Assembly (NCBI GenBank): GCA_963628035.1
Contig: CAVGED010000128.1
Location: 7,330-71,329, forward strand
Direction: 5' to 3'
Length of the DNA stretch: 64,000 bases
Source of the DNA: 14-2 sp963628035
GTDB taxonomy: Bacteria; Bacillota; Clostridia; Lachnospirales; Lachnospiraceae
Under the pieces are notes generated by a model, which was given only the letters and a program-made list of their open reading frames with translations, made no database searches and was not told the origin of the DNA. Of the stretch, positions 41,345 to 49,317 are shown piece by piece (within the stretch, counting starts at the first letter, position 1; each line of letters starts with the position of its first letter). A program made the translations under genes and the position numbers.

Positions 41345-42756
41345 TGGCGGTCTGCGAGATATGGGATGTGAAAGGCAGGCTCGACCACCCCATCGACTAC
41401 GCCGAAAACCCAGAAAAGACCGCCAACCCGAAATACAGCGAGAGCGATTTACAGGCGATGGTGGATGTGATGGAGTACGCCACCAACAAGGACAAGACCG
41501 AGCAGCGGTTTTTCGTCACGGGCGTCAACTGCGACCCCGCCACAGCGAGGGATGAGATGATGATTGCCAAAGCACAATGGAACGATACGAGCGAGATTGT
41601 CTGCTACCACGGCTTCCAGAGCTTCAAGCACGGTGAGGTCACGCCAGAGGTTGCCCATGAGGTAGGCGTAAAACTGGCGGAGAAAATGTGGGGCGGCAGG
41701 TTTCAGGTCATTGTCGCCACCCACCTAAATACGGAGTGCCTGCACAACCACTTTGTCGTCAATTCCGTTTCCTTTGCAGACGGGAAGCACTACCACGACA
41801 ACAAGAAAAACCTGCGGCTGCTCCGTAAGCGTTCCGATGAGCTTTGCCGTGAGTATGCGTTGTCGGTCATCGAACACCCAAGCGGGAAGAAAAAGCCCTA
41901 TGCCCTCTACCAAGCGGAAAAGGAGGGGCGACCCACACGGGATAATGTGGCACGGCAGGCGGTGGACGAAGCCATCTCCAAATCCTTTACCCTTAAAGAC
42001 TTTGACAGGCAGATGGCGGAAATGGGATACCGAGTGAGCTTCGACCCCAACCGTAAATACTGGACGATTATCGGGAAAGGATGGAAAAGACCGAAGCGGC
42101 TCTACAAGCTCGGAGAGGATTACACCAACGAGAGGATTGTGGAACGCATTAAGGAAAATTCCTATGCGGTCAAATTCCAACGCTTCACGAAGCCGCAGAC
42201 GCAGACAAAGGCGTACCGTGTCAAAGGCAATCTGATGACCGCCAAGAAAATCGGCGGCTTGCGTGGGCTGTATCTCCATTACTGCTATAAGCTCGGCATC
42301 CTGCCGAAGAACAGAAAACAGAATTACGCACGGCTTCACTATCTCCTGAAAGATGATTTGATGAAGATGGAAGCCATCACACAGGAAACAAGGCTGCTCT
42401 GCCGCAACCACATTGATACGGTGGAGCAGCTTTGTAATTATAAACGCTCCCTGCAATCTGAAATAGCGGGGCTGACCGAACAGCGTAAGGGGCTTTATTC
42501 CCAATCCCGAAAATCTGTCGGGGAAGAAAAAGAAGCGGTCAAGGCTCAGCTTTCGGGAATCACGGAGCGTATGAAATTTTTGCGGAAGGAGGTCAGGTTG
42601 TGCGAGGGTATCGAAGCCCGCAGCGATACCCTCAAAGAAAAACTGAAAGTGATACGGGCAGACGAAAACAGACAGCAAGGAAAGGAGCTGAGGAAAGATG
42701 AACACAGGCGGCGAAGCGGCGGAACAAATCGTGCGGATGAGCTTGGAGGGATTTGA
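41344..42756 (+). CDS. mobA: MobP-type relaxase
   Basis: 470-residue relaxase that nicks oriT and leads the transferred strand. The metal-binding His triad is visible in HLNTECLHNH (His127, His134, His136), followed by FVVNSVSF. An upstream QRFFVTGVNC and YHGFQSFKHGEVTPE fit the family, and the catalytic Tyr is expected in the N-terminal part. The C-terminal 120 residues are coiled coil and basic (EEKEAVKAQLSGITERMKF). It overlaps mobC by one base and pcfB by 59 bases, an operon arrangement conserved in Tn1549-like ICEs. Confidence 0.9.
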   Translation: MAVCEIWDVKGRLDHPIDYAENPEKTANPKYSESDLQAMVDVMEYATNKDKTEQRFFVTGVNCDPATARDEMMIAKAQWNDTSEIVCYHGFQSFKHGEVTPEVAHEVGVKLAEKMWGGRFQVIVATHLNTECLHNHFVVNSVSFADGKHYHDNKKNLRLLRKRSDELCREYALSVIEHPSGKKKPYALYQAEKEGRPTRDNVARQAVDEAISKSFTLKDFDRQMAEMGYRVSFDPNRKYWTIIGKGWKRPKRLYKLGEDYTNERIVERIKENSYAVKFQRFTKPQTQTKAYRVKGNLMTAKKIGGLRGLYLHYCYKLGILPKNRKQNYARLHYLLKDDLMKMEAITQETRLLCRNHIDTVEQLCNYKRSLQSEIAGLTEQRKGLYSQSRKSVGEEKEAVKAQLSGITERMKFLRKEVRLCEGIEARSDTLKEKLKVIRADENRQQGKELRKDEHRRRSGGTNRADELGGI

Positions 42757-43540
42757 AGTCGCTGCCAAAATCACAGGGGCAGGTGCGAAGAATATCGCCA
42801 TCCTCCTGTATTCCATTCTCAAAGAAGAAAAGAAAACCAAAGGCAAGGCAAGGTTGACTTCGATGCTGCGTTCTGGCAAGGAGTTAAAGGTCTTTACCGT
42901 CAAGCGTGGCGATTTGCAGAAATTCACGCAGGAAGCGAAAAAGTACGGCGTCCTTTACTGCGTCCTCACAGACAGGAAGAACAAAGACCCCAATGCGGAG
43001 GTGGATGTGATTGCCAGAGCCGAGGACGCTTCCAAAATCAGCCGTATCGTAGAACGCTTCCATCTTGCTTCGGTGGATACCGCTTCTATCGTGACCGAAG
43101 CAGAAAAGAGCAAAGACGGCAAAGCGGCGGCGAAGGACGCAAAGGAAACGCAGGACGGTCAGCCAGAGCCAGACATCGGCGTTCAGGAGAAAGCAGAGAA
43201 AGACAAGCTGCTTGACGCCCTGATGGGCAAGCCCACGCAGAAAGAGGAAAACGCCCCAAACCCCTCGGTGGCAAAGACAGAAAAATCCCCTCTGTCCGAG
43301 CCTACCTCAGAGCAGCCAAAGAAATCCGCAGAGGGGGCTACTATGACTAAGACAGAAAAGCCGTCAGTCAAGGAAGAACTGCGGAAAATCAAGGAGAGCC
43401 GAAAAGAACAGGAAACGGAGAAAAGCTCCGCCCTGGACAAAAGCTCCGCTTCCGACAGGGCGAAGCCTGCCACGGGAAAGACCGAGCATAAGCAGCCCCA
43501 GAGGAAGAAAAAGAAACCCAAAACGAAAGGAACGAGGTAA
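42698..43540 (+). CDS. PcfB family (DUF3801) protein
   Basis: 280-residue protein. Residues 1-130 match PcfB/DUF3801 (EQIVRMSLEGFEVAAKITG, KNIAILLYSILKEEKK, LKVFTVKRGDLQKF). The rest is a long, charged, probably disordered tail ending in a Lys/Arg run. In pCF10, PcfB family proteins belong to the transfer gene set next to the coupling protein. Here it lies between relaxase and VirD4, consistent with a link between relaxosome and channel. Confidence 0.8.
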   Translation: MNTGGEAAEQIVRMSLEGFEVAAKITGAGAKNIAILLYSILKEEKKTKGKARLTSMLRSGKELKVFTVKRGDLQKFTQEAKKYGVLYCVLTDRKNKDPNAEVDVIARAEDASKISRIVERFHLASVDTASIVTEAEKSKDGKAAAKDAKETQDGQPEPDIGVQEKAEKDKLLDALMGKPTQKEENAPNPSVAKTEKSPLSEPTSEQPKKSAEGATMTKTEKPSVKEELRKIKESRKEQETEKSSALDKSSASDRAKPATGKTEHKQPQRKKKKPKTKGTR

Positions 43541-43546
43541 ACAGCT

Positions 43547-44410
43547 ATGAGTATTTATGATGTTTTTAACGGCGGCAGCCGTCCCTTCAATAAAGAGGAA
43601 TGGGCTGCCCAGAAACAGGTTCAAAGGCAGGAAGCCTATGAGCTGATTGACAATACCTGCGGCAAGATGATGACGGACGGCGAAGCGTTCCGCCAGTACC
43701 TTGATGTGCAGGGGCGGTTTGACCGCTACTCCGTCAACAACGCCATTCTGGTGGCGGCACAGATGCCCGAAGCGATGCAGCTCAAAGAAAAATCGGCTTG
43801 GAAGAATAACCGTGTGTATGTGAATAAGGATGCACGGAAAGTCGTTATCCTTGAGCCGAGCAAGGAATATACCCGTGGCGACGGTACGAAAGCAGTCGGT
43901 TACAATGCCAAAGAGGTCTACGATTTATCTGAAACCTCTGCAAAGGACAGACAGCAGCCGCAGGAAGCAAAGACCATGCGGGATTTGGTGTCGGCAATGA
44001 TTGACGCAAGCCCCGCCAACTTTCAGCCCGTGGAGGAACTGGAAGTACCCGCTTTCTATGACAGCTCTCAGCAGACCATCTTTATTAAGACAGGGCTTTC
44101 CGAGGAACAGCTTTTCGTGTGTATGTCAAAGGAGGTTGCGGCGGCGGTCTTTGATTTCAAGTACAACGAGAGCCGTGACGCATCCGACTTCAAATCCTTC
44201 TGCGTCGCCTATATGGTAAGCTCCCGCTACGGCGTGGATACCAGAGGCTTTAACTTCGGCAAGCTCCCCAAAGAGTTTGAGGGAATGGATACGCAGGCAT
44301 TCAAAGGCGAGCTTGGCTCAATGCGTGATGTCCTCGGAGAAATCCAGAGCGATATGTATAAGAGCATGGAGAAGAACAAGCCGCCGAAGTCGAAGGAGCA
44401 GGAACGCTAA
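43547..44410 (+). CDS. ArdC-like protein lacking the metalloprotease motif
   Basis: 287-residue protein. The N-terminal half resembles the ArdC ssDNA-binding domain (FRQYLDVQGRFDRYSVNNAIL, LKEKSAWKNNRVYVNKDAR). ArdC proteins normally continue with a zinc metalloprotease HExxH; at the equivalent place this one has SKEVAAAVFD, so the first His is missing and protease activity is unlikely. A ssDNA-protection or anti-restriction role during transfer remains possible. AACGAGG upstream. Confidence 0.7.
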   Translation: MSIYDVFNGGSRPFNKEEWAAQKQVQRQEAYELIDNTCGKMMTDGEAFRQYLDVQGRFDRYSVNNAILVAAQMPEAMQLKEKSAWKNNRVYVNKDARKVVILEPSKEYTRGDGTKAVGYNAKEVYDLSETSAKDRQQPQEAKTMRDLVSAMIDASPANFQPVEELEVPAFYDSSQQTIFIKTGLSEEQLFVCMSKEVAAAVFDFKYNESRDASDFKSFCVAYMVSSRYGVDTRGFNFGKLPKEFEGMDTQAFKGELGSMRDVLGEIQSDMYKSMEKNKPPKSKEQER

Positions 44411-44425
44411 CGGGAGGTGCAGCCG

Positions 44426-44623
44426 ATGAAAGAAGAACGCTACCACATCGCCCTTGATAAGTACGATAAGAATATCGTGCTGAACGCACTCAACACCCTG
44501 CGTACACAGCAGATACAGGAGGAACGCCCCACCGACCCTGTTGACGAGCTGATAAGCACGGTAGCCCACGCCCCGACCAAGAAAGTCAGAGTTGTGAATT
44601 GTAAGTGCCATGAGGAACGATGA
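44426..44623 (+). CDS. Small ICE protein, TDPVDELI family (second copy)
   Basis: 65-residue paralogue of the protein at 20632-20811, sharing TDPVDELI, a V-x-x-AP-x-K spacing and an N-terminal YHIALDKYD start. GGGAGG upstream. The last 14 bases overlap virD4. Its tight coupling to the coupling-protein gene suggests a transfer-related role; no function is known. Confidence 0.7.
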   Translation: MKEERYHIALDKYDKNIVLNALNTLRTQQIQEERPTDPVDELISTVAHAPTKKVRVVNCKCHEER

Positions 44624-46400
44624 GAACAAGACGAGCCTAATCCTTGCCGCTTGCGGCATCATTCCTGTTGTGTGGCTTGCCCTGCTGACCGCCCCTTATG
44701 TGGGCGGCGGCATCGTGGAGATAATCGGCGGTCTATCCGAAGCAATCAATCAGCCGTTTCAGATAACGGTATGTGAGGACAGCGTGAAAACTGTCTTTAT
44801 TTTTTTGCTTGCCTACGGGATGGGCATCGGCATCTATCTCTCCACACGCAGGAACTACCGCAAACGGGAGGAACACGGCTCGGCAAAATGGGGCAACGCA
44901 GGTACGCTCAATAAGAAGTACCGAGATAAAGACCCGACCCAGAATAAGCTCCTGACCCAGAATGTCCGTATCGGACTGGACGGGCGGAAACACAGGAGAA
45001 ACCTCAATATCCTTGTGTGCGGCGGCTCTGGGGCGGGCAAGACCCGCTTTTTCTGCAAGCCCAACGCCATGCAGTGCAACACCTCGATGGTCATCTTAGA
45101 CCCAAAGGGGGAAATCGTGCGGGATGTGGGAGGTCTGCTTGAAAAGAAAGGCTATGAGGTGCGGGTACTCGATTTAATCAATATGCACAAGAGCCATTGT
45201 TACAACCCGTTTGTCTATCTTCGGAGCGACAACGATGTGCAGCGTCTTGTGACGAACTTGTTTAAGGCGACCACGCCGAAAGGAAGCCAGTCGCAAGACC
45301 CGTTCTGGGATACGGCGGCGAGTATGCTGCTTTTATCGTTGGTATTCTATCTGAAATACGAAGCCCCGCCAGAGGAACAAAATTTCCCGATGGTCATGGA
45401 GCTTCTGCGTGCAGGCGAGGTCAAAGAGGACGACGACAGCTATATCAGCCCCCTTGACGAGCTGTTTGACCGCCTTGAGATGGAAAACCCAGAGCATATC
45501 GCACTCAAGTATTACAGAGATTACCACTCTGGCTCGGCAAAGACGCTAAAGAGCATCCAGATAACCCTTGCCGCAAGGCTTGAAAAATTCAATCTGGAAA
45601 GCCTTGCTTCGCTGACCGCCACGGACGAGCTTGACCTGCCCTCTCTGGGGGAAAAGAAAGTGGCTCTGTTTGCCTTAATCCCAGATAACGATACGAGTTT
45701 TAACTTTCTTGTGTCGATTTTATACACGCAGCTATTCCAACAGCTTTTCTATCTTGCCGACCACAAGTACGGCGGCAGCCCGCCCGTCCATTGCCATTTC
45801 ATCATGGACGAATTTGCGAATGTTTCGCTGCCCGATGACTTCGACAAGATTTTAAGCGTGATGCGTTCCCGTGGCGTGTCGGTCAGTATCATTTTGCAGA
45901 ACTTGGCACAGCTTAAAGCCCTCTTTGAGAAGCAATGGGAAAGCATTGTGGGCAACTGCGATGAATTTCTGTATCTGGGCGGCAACGAGCAGAGTACCCA
46001 CAAGTATGTGTCGGAGCTTTTAGGCAAGGAAACCATCGACACGAACACCTACGGGAAAAGCTCTGGGCGGAACGGGAACTATTCCACCAACTACCAGATT
46101 TCAGGGCGTGAGCTTTTAACGCCAGACGAGGTGCGTATGCTTGACAACCGCTACGCACTTCTTTTTGTGCGAGGGGAACGCCCCGTGATGGACTTTAAGT
46201 ACGACATCTTAAAGCATCCTAATGTGAAACTGACAGCAGACGGAGGGCAGCCGCCTTATCTTCACGGCGAGCCGACGCAGGCTGTCGCAACCCTTGTGTT
46301 TGACAGCGATATTCCAAAGGACGCAATCAGCGTAAATGCTGTCAGCACTTCCTATGAGCTTCTGTCCGAGGAGGACTTGGAAGAAATATTCAATTTATAA
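44610..46400 (+). CDS. virD4: VirD4/TraG-type coupling protein
   Basis: 596-residue membrane ATPase linking the relaxosome to the secretion channel. Two N-terminal transmembrane helices (about 10-35 and 58-80) come first, then Walker A GGSGAGKT (138-145), Walker B MVILDPKGEI, and the later HFIMDEFANV and LQNLAQLKALF typical of TraG/VirD4. Length fits Tn1549-type coupling proteins. It overlaps the preceding small gene by 14 bases. Confidence 0.93.
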   Translation: MRNDENKTSLILAACGIIPVVWLALLTAPYVGGGIVEIIGGLSEAINQPFQITVCEDSVKTVFIFLLAYGMGIGIYLSTRRNYRKREEHGSAKWGNAGTLNKKYRDKDPTQNKLLTQNVRIGLDGRKHRRNLNILVCGGSGAGKTRFFCKPNAMQCNTSMVILDPKGEIVRDVGGLLEKKGYEVRVLDLINMHKSHCYNPFVYLRSDNDVQRLVTNLFKATTPKGSQSQDPFWDTAASMLLLSLVFYLKYEAPPEEQNFPMVMELLRAGEVKEDDDSYISPLDELFDRLEMENPEHIALKYYRDYHSGSAKTLKSIQITLAARLEKFNLESLASLTATDELDLPSLGEKKVALFALIPDNDTSFNFLVSILYTQLFQQLFYLADHKYGGSPPVHCHFIMDEFANVSLPDDFDKILSVMRSRGVSVSIILQNLAQLKALFEKQWESIVGNCDEFLYLGGNEQSTHKYVSELLGKETIDTNTYGKSSGRNGNYSTNYQISGRELLTPDEVRMLDNRYALLFVRGERPVMDFKYDILKHPNVKLTADGGQPPYLHGEPTQAVATLVFDSDIPKDAISVNAVSTSYELLSEEDLEEIFNL

Positions 46401-46413
46401 GGAGGATTTATCT

Positions 46414-46770
46414 ATGCGAATTTTCAAGAAAACCGAGAACAAGGAAACCACCAAGCTGCCCATGACTGGCAAGGTTAAGAAAGGCTTCCGCCGCTACTGC
46501 GTGGCGGTGCTTGCCCTCACGCTGGTATCTGCCACCTCTATGACCGCCTTTGCCGCAAGCGACCCCATTCAGGTAGTCAACAACCTCTCCGACTTCATTT
46601 TCGGTCTGGTAAGGGCTGTCGGTATGATTATGCTCGGCTTCGGCATCGTGCAGGTGGGCTTGTCGCTGAAATCCCACGACCCTTCCCAGAGAGCAAACGG
46701 ATTTCTGACCCTTGCCGGCGGCGTTGTCATTACCTTTGCGAAGGAGATTTTGACCCTTATCACGGGCTGA
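46414..46770 (+). CDS. Maff2 family / VirB2-like membrane protein
   Basis: 118-residue protein with a basic N-terminus, a signal-like helix (YCVAVLALTLVSATSMTAFAA) and two further hydrophobic helices (about 65-85 and 95-115). This matches the Maff2 family, which resembles VirB2/TrbC pilins in layout. GGAGG is upstream. It lies between VirD4 and VirB6 and is followed by a long hairpin, which may help make this small subunit in excess. Confidence 0.82.
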   Translation: MRIFKKTENKETTKLPMTGKVKKGFRRYCVAVLALTLVSATSMTAFAASDPIQVVNNLSDFIFGLVRAVGMIMLGFGIVQVGLSLKSHDPSQRANGFLTLAGGVVITFAKEILTLITG

Positions 46771-46812
46771 TGTGTAAGAAACAGAGAGAACAACCCAAAG
46801 ACACAAGACAGG

Positions 46813-46858
46813 GCTTACGGGGCAGATCCGCTTTGCGGCTTGCCCCGTAAGCTGATTT
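46813..46858 (+). terminator. Long hairpin between maff2 and virB6
   Basis: Perfect 12-base inverted repeat GCTTACGGGGCA/TGCCCCGTAAGC around a 16-base loop, followed by TGATTTT. Probably a partial terminator or RNA-stabilising hairpin. Confidence 0.6.
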
Positions 46859-46876
46859 TAACAAGGAGGTGGTCGA

Positions 46877-47713
46877 ATGTCTGATAACTGGGTAGTGCAG
46901 AATTTAGAGAACGCCTTAAACACTTGGAACGAGAAATTAGCCGAGATATGGCAGCTCATAACCCAATCCCCAGAAACCTTTAAGGGCGGGGCGATATGGA
47001 ATGTCATCGTGGATATACACGGTGCGGTGCAGGCTATCGGGCTTGCCCTGCTCGTCCTGTTCTTTGTGGTGGGCGTGATGCGTACCTGCGGCAACTTTGC
47101 CGAGGTCAAGCGTCCAGAGCAGGCGTTAAAGCTGTTTATCCGCTTCGCCCTTGCCAAAGGTGCGGTGACTTACGGCTTGGAGCTGATGATGGCTCTGTTT
47201 AAGATTGTGCAGGGTATCATATCCACGATTATGAACGCCGCAGGCTTCGGTGCGGCACAGCAGACGGTACTGCCGCAGGAAATCGTCACGGCGGTTGAGG
47301 ACTGCGGTTTTTTTGAGAGTATCCCATTGTGGGCGGTCACGCTCATCGGCGGTCTGTTCATTACGGTACTCTCATTCATTATGATTATGTCGGTGTACGG
47401 CAGGTTTTTCAAGCTCTACCTTTATACCGCCATCGCCCCCGTTCCCCTTGCCGCCTTTGCGGGAGAGCCGAGCCAGAGCGTGGGAAAGAGCTTTATCAAG
47501 AGCTACTCTGCGGTATGCCTTGAGGGGGCAATCATCGTGCTTGCGTGTATCATCTTCTCCGTGTTTGCGGCTTCACCGCCAGTCGTCAATCCCGATGCGG
47601 CGGCGGTCACGATGGTATGGAGCTATATCGGGGAGCTTGTTTTCAATATGCTCGTCCTCGTCGGTGCGGTCAAGATGGCAGACCGTGTGGTACGGGAAAT
47701 GATGGGCTTGTGA
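46877..47713 (+). CDS. VirB6/TrbL-like channel membrane protein
   Basis: 278-residue polytopic protein with about six transmembrane helices (for example AIGLALLVLFFVVGVMRTC and WAVTLIGGLFITVLSFIMIM) and the conserved FKLYLYTAIAPVPLAAFAGE loop typical of VirB6/TrbL homologues in Tn1549-like ICEs. It forms the inner-membrane part of the type IV secretion channel. AAGGAGGTGG is upstream of the ATG. Confidence 0.85.
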   Translation: MSDNWVVQNLENALNTWNEKLAEIWQLITQSPETFKGGAIWNVIVDIHGAVQAIGLALLVLFFVVGVMRTCGNFAEVKRPEQALKLFIRFALAKGAVTYGLELMMALFKIVQGIISTIMNAAGFGAAQQTVLPQEIVTAVEDCGFFESIPLWAVTLIGGLFITVLSFIMIMSVYGRFFKLYLYTAIAPVPLAAFAGEPSQSVGKSFIKSYSAVCLEGAIIVLACIIFSVFAASPPVVNPDAAAVTMVWSYIGELVFNMLVLVGAVKMADRVVREMMGL

Positions 47714-47739
47714 TTATCAATCAGGAAAGGAAAATCGAA

Positions 47740-47997
47740 ATGCAAAAAGAACCAGAGTATTACCAGATTTATCATATCCATTTGTTAAACGGAGAAGTCA
47801 TTGAGGCTTCTGAAGCCTATGACCTGCCTGCGGAAAAGGGATTAGTTGAAAAGTTCGGAAAGGCTGACGATAACGAAATCTTTGAAATCGGGGACGCCAT
47901 TTCTGGATTTGTTTATGTTCCTAAACGCAGCATTCTCTTTATAGCGACAGGCGATGTAAAGGAAGGATGGTGTTCATTTGGAAGTCAAGATAAATAA
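47740..47997 (+). CDS. Small hypothetical protein, C-terminus altered by a duplication
   Basis: 85-residue protein of unknown function (YYQIYHIHLLNGEVIEASEAY, YVPKRSILFIATGDVKEGW). AGGAAAGG lies before the ATG. Its last seven codons lie inside the 118-base duplicated prgI segment, read in a different frame, so the original C-terminus may have been lost or replaced when the toxin module was inserted. Confidence 0.6.
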   Translation: MQKEPEYYQIYHIHLLNGEVIEASEAYDLPAEKGLVEKFGKADDNEIFEIGDAISGFVYVPKRSILFIATGDVKEGWCSFGSQDK

Positions 47998-48093
47998 GGA
48001 AATCCGTAACTATACGGAGTCCATGTTTTTTGGGCTGTCGCTTCGGCAGTTCATTTTTTCCGTCCTTGCCAGCGGCGTGGCGGTGGGCTTGTA
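47976..48093 (+). repeat. 118-base duplication of prgI 5' end, left copy
   Basis: Matches 48854-48971 with only three mismatches. The two copies bracket the RelBE-type module. Confidence 0.9.
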
Positions 48094-48094
48094 A
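47978..48094 (+). pseudogene. Truncated prgI copy
   Basis: Starts at the same TTG as intact prgI and encodes 38 matching residues (MEVKINKEIRNYTESMFFGL...GVAVGL) before TAA where the duplication ends. It lacks the good AAGGAGG ribosome site of the intact gene. Confidence 0.8.
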
Positions 48095-48116
48095 TTGTAA
48101 ATTTTCTGCGGCATGG

Positions 48117-48145
48117 TTGACTTTGTTGTATGGAATGGGTATAAT
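48117..48145 (+). promoter_or_regulatory. Promoter of the antitoxin-toxin operon
   Basis: -35 TTGACT, 17-base spacer, perfect -10 TATAAT. Confidence 0.8.
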
Positions 48146-48148
48146 ATG

Positions 48149-48165
48149 GGTAGAATACTACTACC
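48149..48165. promoter_or_regulatory. Probable antitoxin operator
   Basis: GGTAG-AATACTA-CTACC inverted repeat immediately downstream of the -10, where Phd/YefM-type antitoxins usually bind to repress their own operon. Confidence 0.5.
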
Positions 48166-48189
48166 ACTACAAATCAAGGAGGTGTCGTT

Positions 48190-48456
48190 ATGAATATTCG
48201 TCCATCCGCAGCAATCCGCCAGAATTACAATGAGATTGCCGATATGTGCAGAAAGACCGCAGAGCCGATTTTCCTAACCAAGAACGGCGAGGGAGATTTG
48301 GTGGTTATGGATATTGAAACCTATAACAGACGGGAAAAGATGTTAAAGCTCCGTGAGGAGCTGCTTGCCGTTGAGGAAGACAGGATTGCAGGAAGAAGCG
48401 GCTGCACTCTTGACGAGCTTGACGCATATCTCGATGAAGTCATTGCCGAGGTGTAG
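48190..48456 (+). CDS. Type II antitoxin, Phd/YefM family
   Basis: 88-residue antitoxin. The N-terminal DNA-binding fold (MNIRPSAAIRQNYNEIADMC, PIFLTKNGEGDLVVMDIETY) is typical of Phd/YefM; the C-terminal helix (LREELLAVEEDRIAGRSG) would wrap the toxin. AAGGAGG upstream; the toxin gene starts three bases after its stop. It stabilises the ICE or protects its carrier. Confidence 0.88.
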   Translation: MNIRPSAAIRQNYNEIADMCRKTAEPIFLTKNGEGDLVVMDIETYNRREKMLKLREELLAVEEDRIAGRSGCTLDELDAYLDEVIAEV

Positions 48457-48459
48457 CGT

Positions 48460-48777
48460 ATGGCAGACAGCAAGAAATACAAAGTCATTGTTTCCGACAG
48501 GGCAAAAAGAATGTTGGGAACACATATCCGCTTTATGGCACAGGTCAACAAGCAGGCGGCGGCAGCAAAAAAGAAAGAGATTATGACCGCTATGCGTTCC
48601 CTTTCCCAGATGCCGCAGCGTTTCCCGTTTTTTGAGGAGCTGTATATCACGCCGAATAAATATCACAAGATGTTTATTGAAAAGTGGTATCTTGTCCTTT
48701 ACCAAATCCAAGACGATACGGTATATGTGGAATATATCCTTGATTGCCGCAAGGATTACAGTTGGCTTATCAGGTAA
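48460..48777 (+). CDS. Type II toxin, RelE/ParE family
   Basis: 105-residue toxin with the RelE/ParE pattern: KYKVIVSDRAKRMLGTHI at the start, long central helices, FFEELYITPNKYHKMFIE, and the final strand DTVYVEYILDCRKDYSWLI. Family members either cleave ribosome-bound mRNA or poison gyrase; which applies here is not clear. It pairs with the adjacent antitoxin and is followed by a strong terminator. Confidence 0.88.
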   Translation: MADSKKYKVIVSDRAKRMLGTHIRFMAQVNKQAAAAKKKEIMTAMRSLSQMPQRFPFFEELYITPNKYHKMFIEKWYLVLYQIQDDTVYVEYILDCRKDYSWLIR

Positions 48778-48798
48778 CAAGAAAATAAACCAAGCAAA

Positions 48799-48830
48799 AT
48801 CGTCACTTCCAAAGAGGTGGCGGTTTTTTT
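48799..48830 (+). terminator. Terminator after the toxin gene
   Basis: ATCGTCACTTC-CAAA-GAGGTGGCGGT stem (with wobbles) followed by TTTTTT. It insulates the inserted module from prgI. Confidence 0.8.
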
Positions 48831-48853
48831 ATGCCCCGAAGGAGGTGCTATCT

Positions 48854-48971
48854 ATTTGGAAGTCAAGATAAATAAGGAAATCCGTAACTATACGGAATCA
48901 ATGTTTTTTGGGCTGTCGCTTCGGCAGTTCATTTTTTCTGTCCTTGCCAGCGGCGTGGCGGTGGGCTTGTA
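48854..48971 (+). repeat. 118-base duplication of prgI 5' end, right copy
   Basis: Original copy within intact prgI; see the left copy at 47976. Confidence 0.9.
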
Positions 48972-49317
48972 TTTCCTGCTCCGCCCGAAGTTCGGCACGG
49001 AAACCCTCAGTTGGATGTGTATTCTGGGGGCTTCCCCCTTTGCCATGATGGGCTTTGTGAAGTATAACGGCATGACCGCAGAGAGGTTTATCTGGGCGTG
49101 GATAAAATCAGAGTTTCTGATGCCGAAGAAGATTTTATTTGTGCCAGACAACCTCTACTACGAAGCGTTAAAGCCGAACATCGAAGCAAGGGAGAAAGGA
49201 TTGCCCGTTCCGAGCCAGAAACAGAAACGGCAGGCGGGAAAGCCAGAGAAACGAAAAAATAAGAAAGCTAAGAAATCAAAAAAGCATAAGGAGGTAAGCC
49301 ATGATAAAGACGCTTAA
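48856..49317 (+). CDS. prgI: PrgI family conjugal transfer protein
   Basis: 153-residue membrane protein, the VirB3-like partner of VirB4. Two transmembrane helices (about 22-42 and 50-70, RQFIFSVLASGVAVGLYF and MCILGASPFAMMGFV) are followed by a basic Lys-rich tail. The start is TTG with AAGGAGG nine bases upstream. It overlaps virB4 by 17 bases. Its first 118 bases are duplicated upstream around the toxin module. Confidence 0.88.
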   Translation: MEVKINKEIRNYTESMFFGLSLRQFIFSVLASGVAVGLYFLLRPKFGTETLSWMCILGASPFAMMGFVKYNGMTAERFIWAWIKSEFLMPKKILFVPDNLYYEALKPNIEAREKGLPVPSQKQKRQAGKPEKRKNKKAKKSKKHKEVSHDKDA

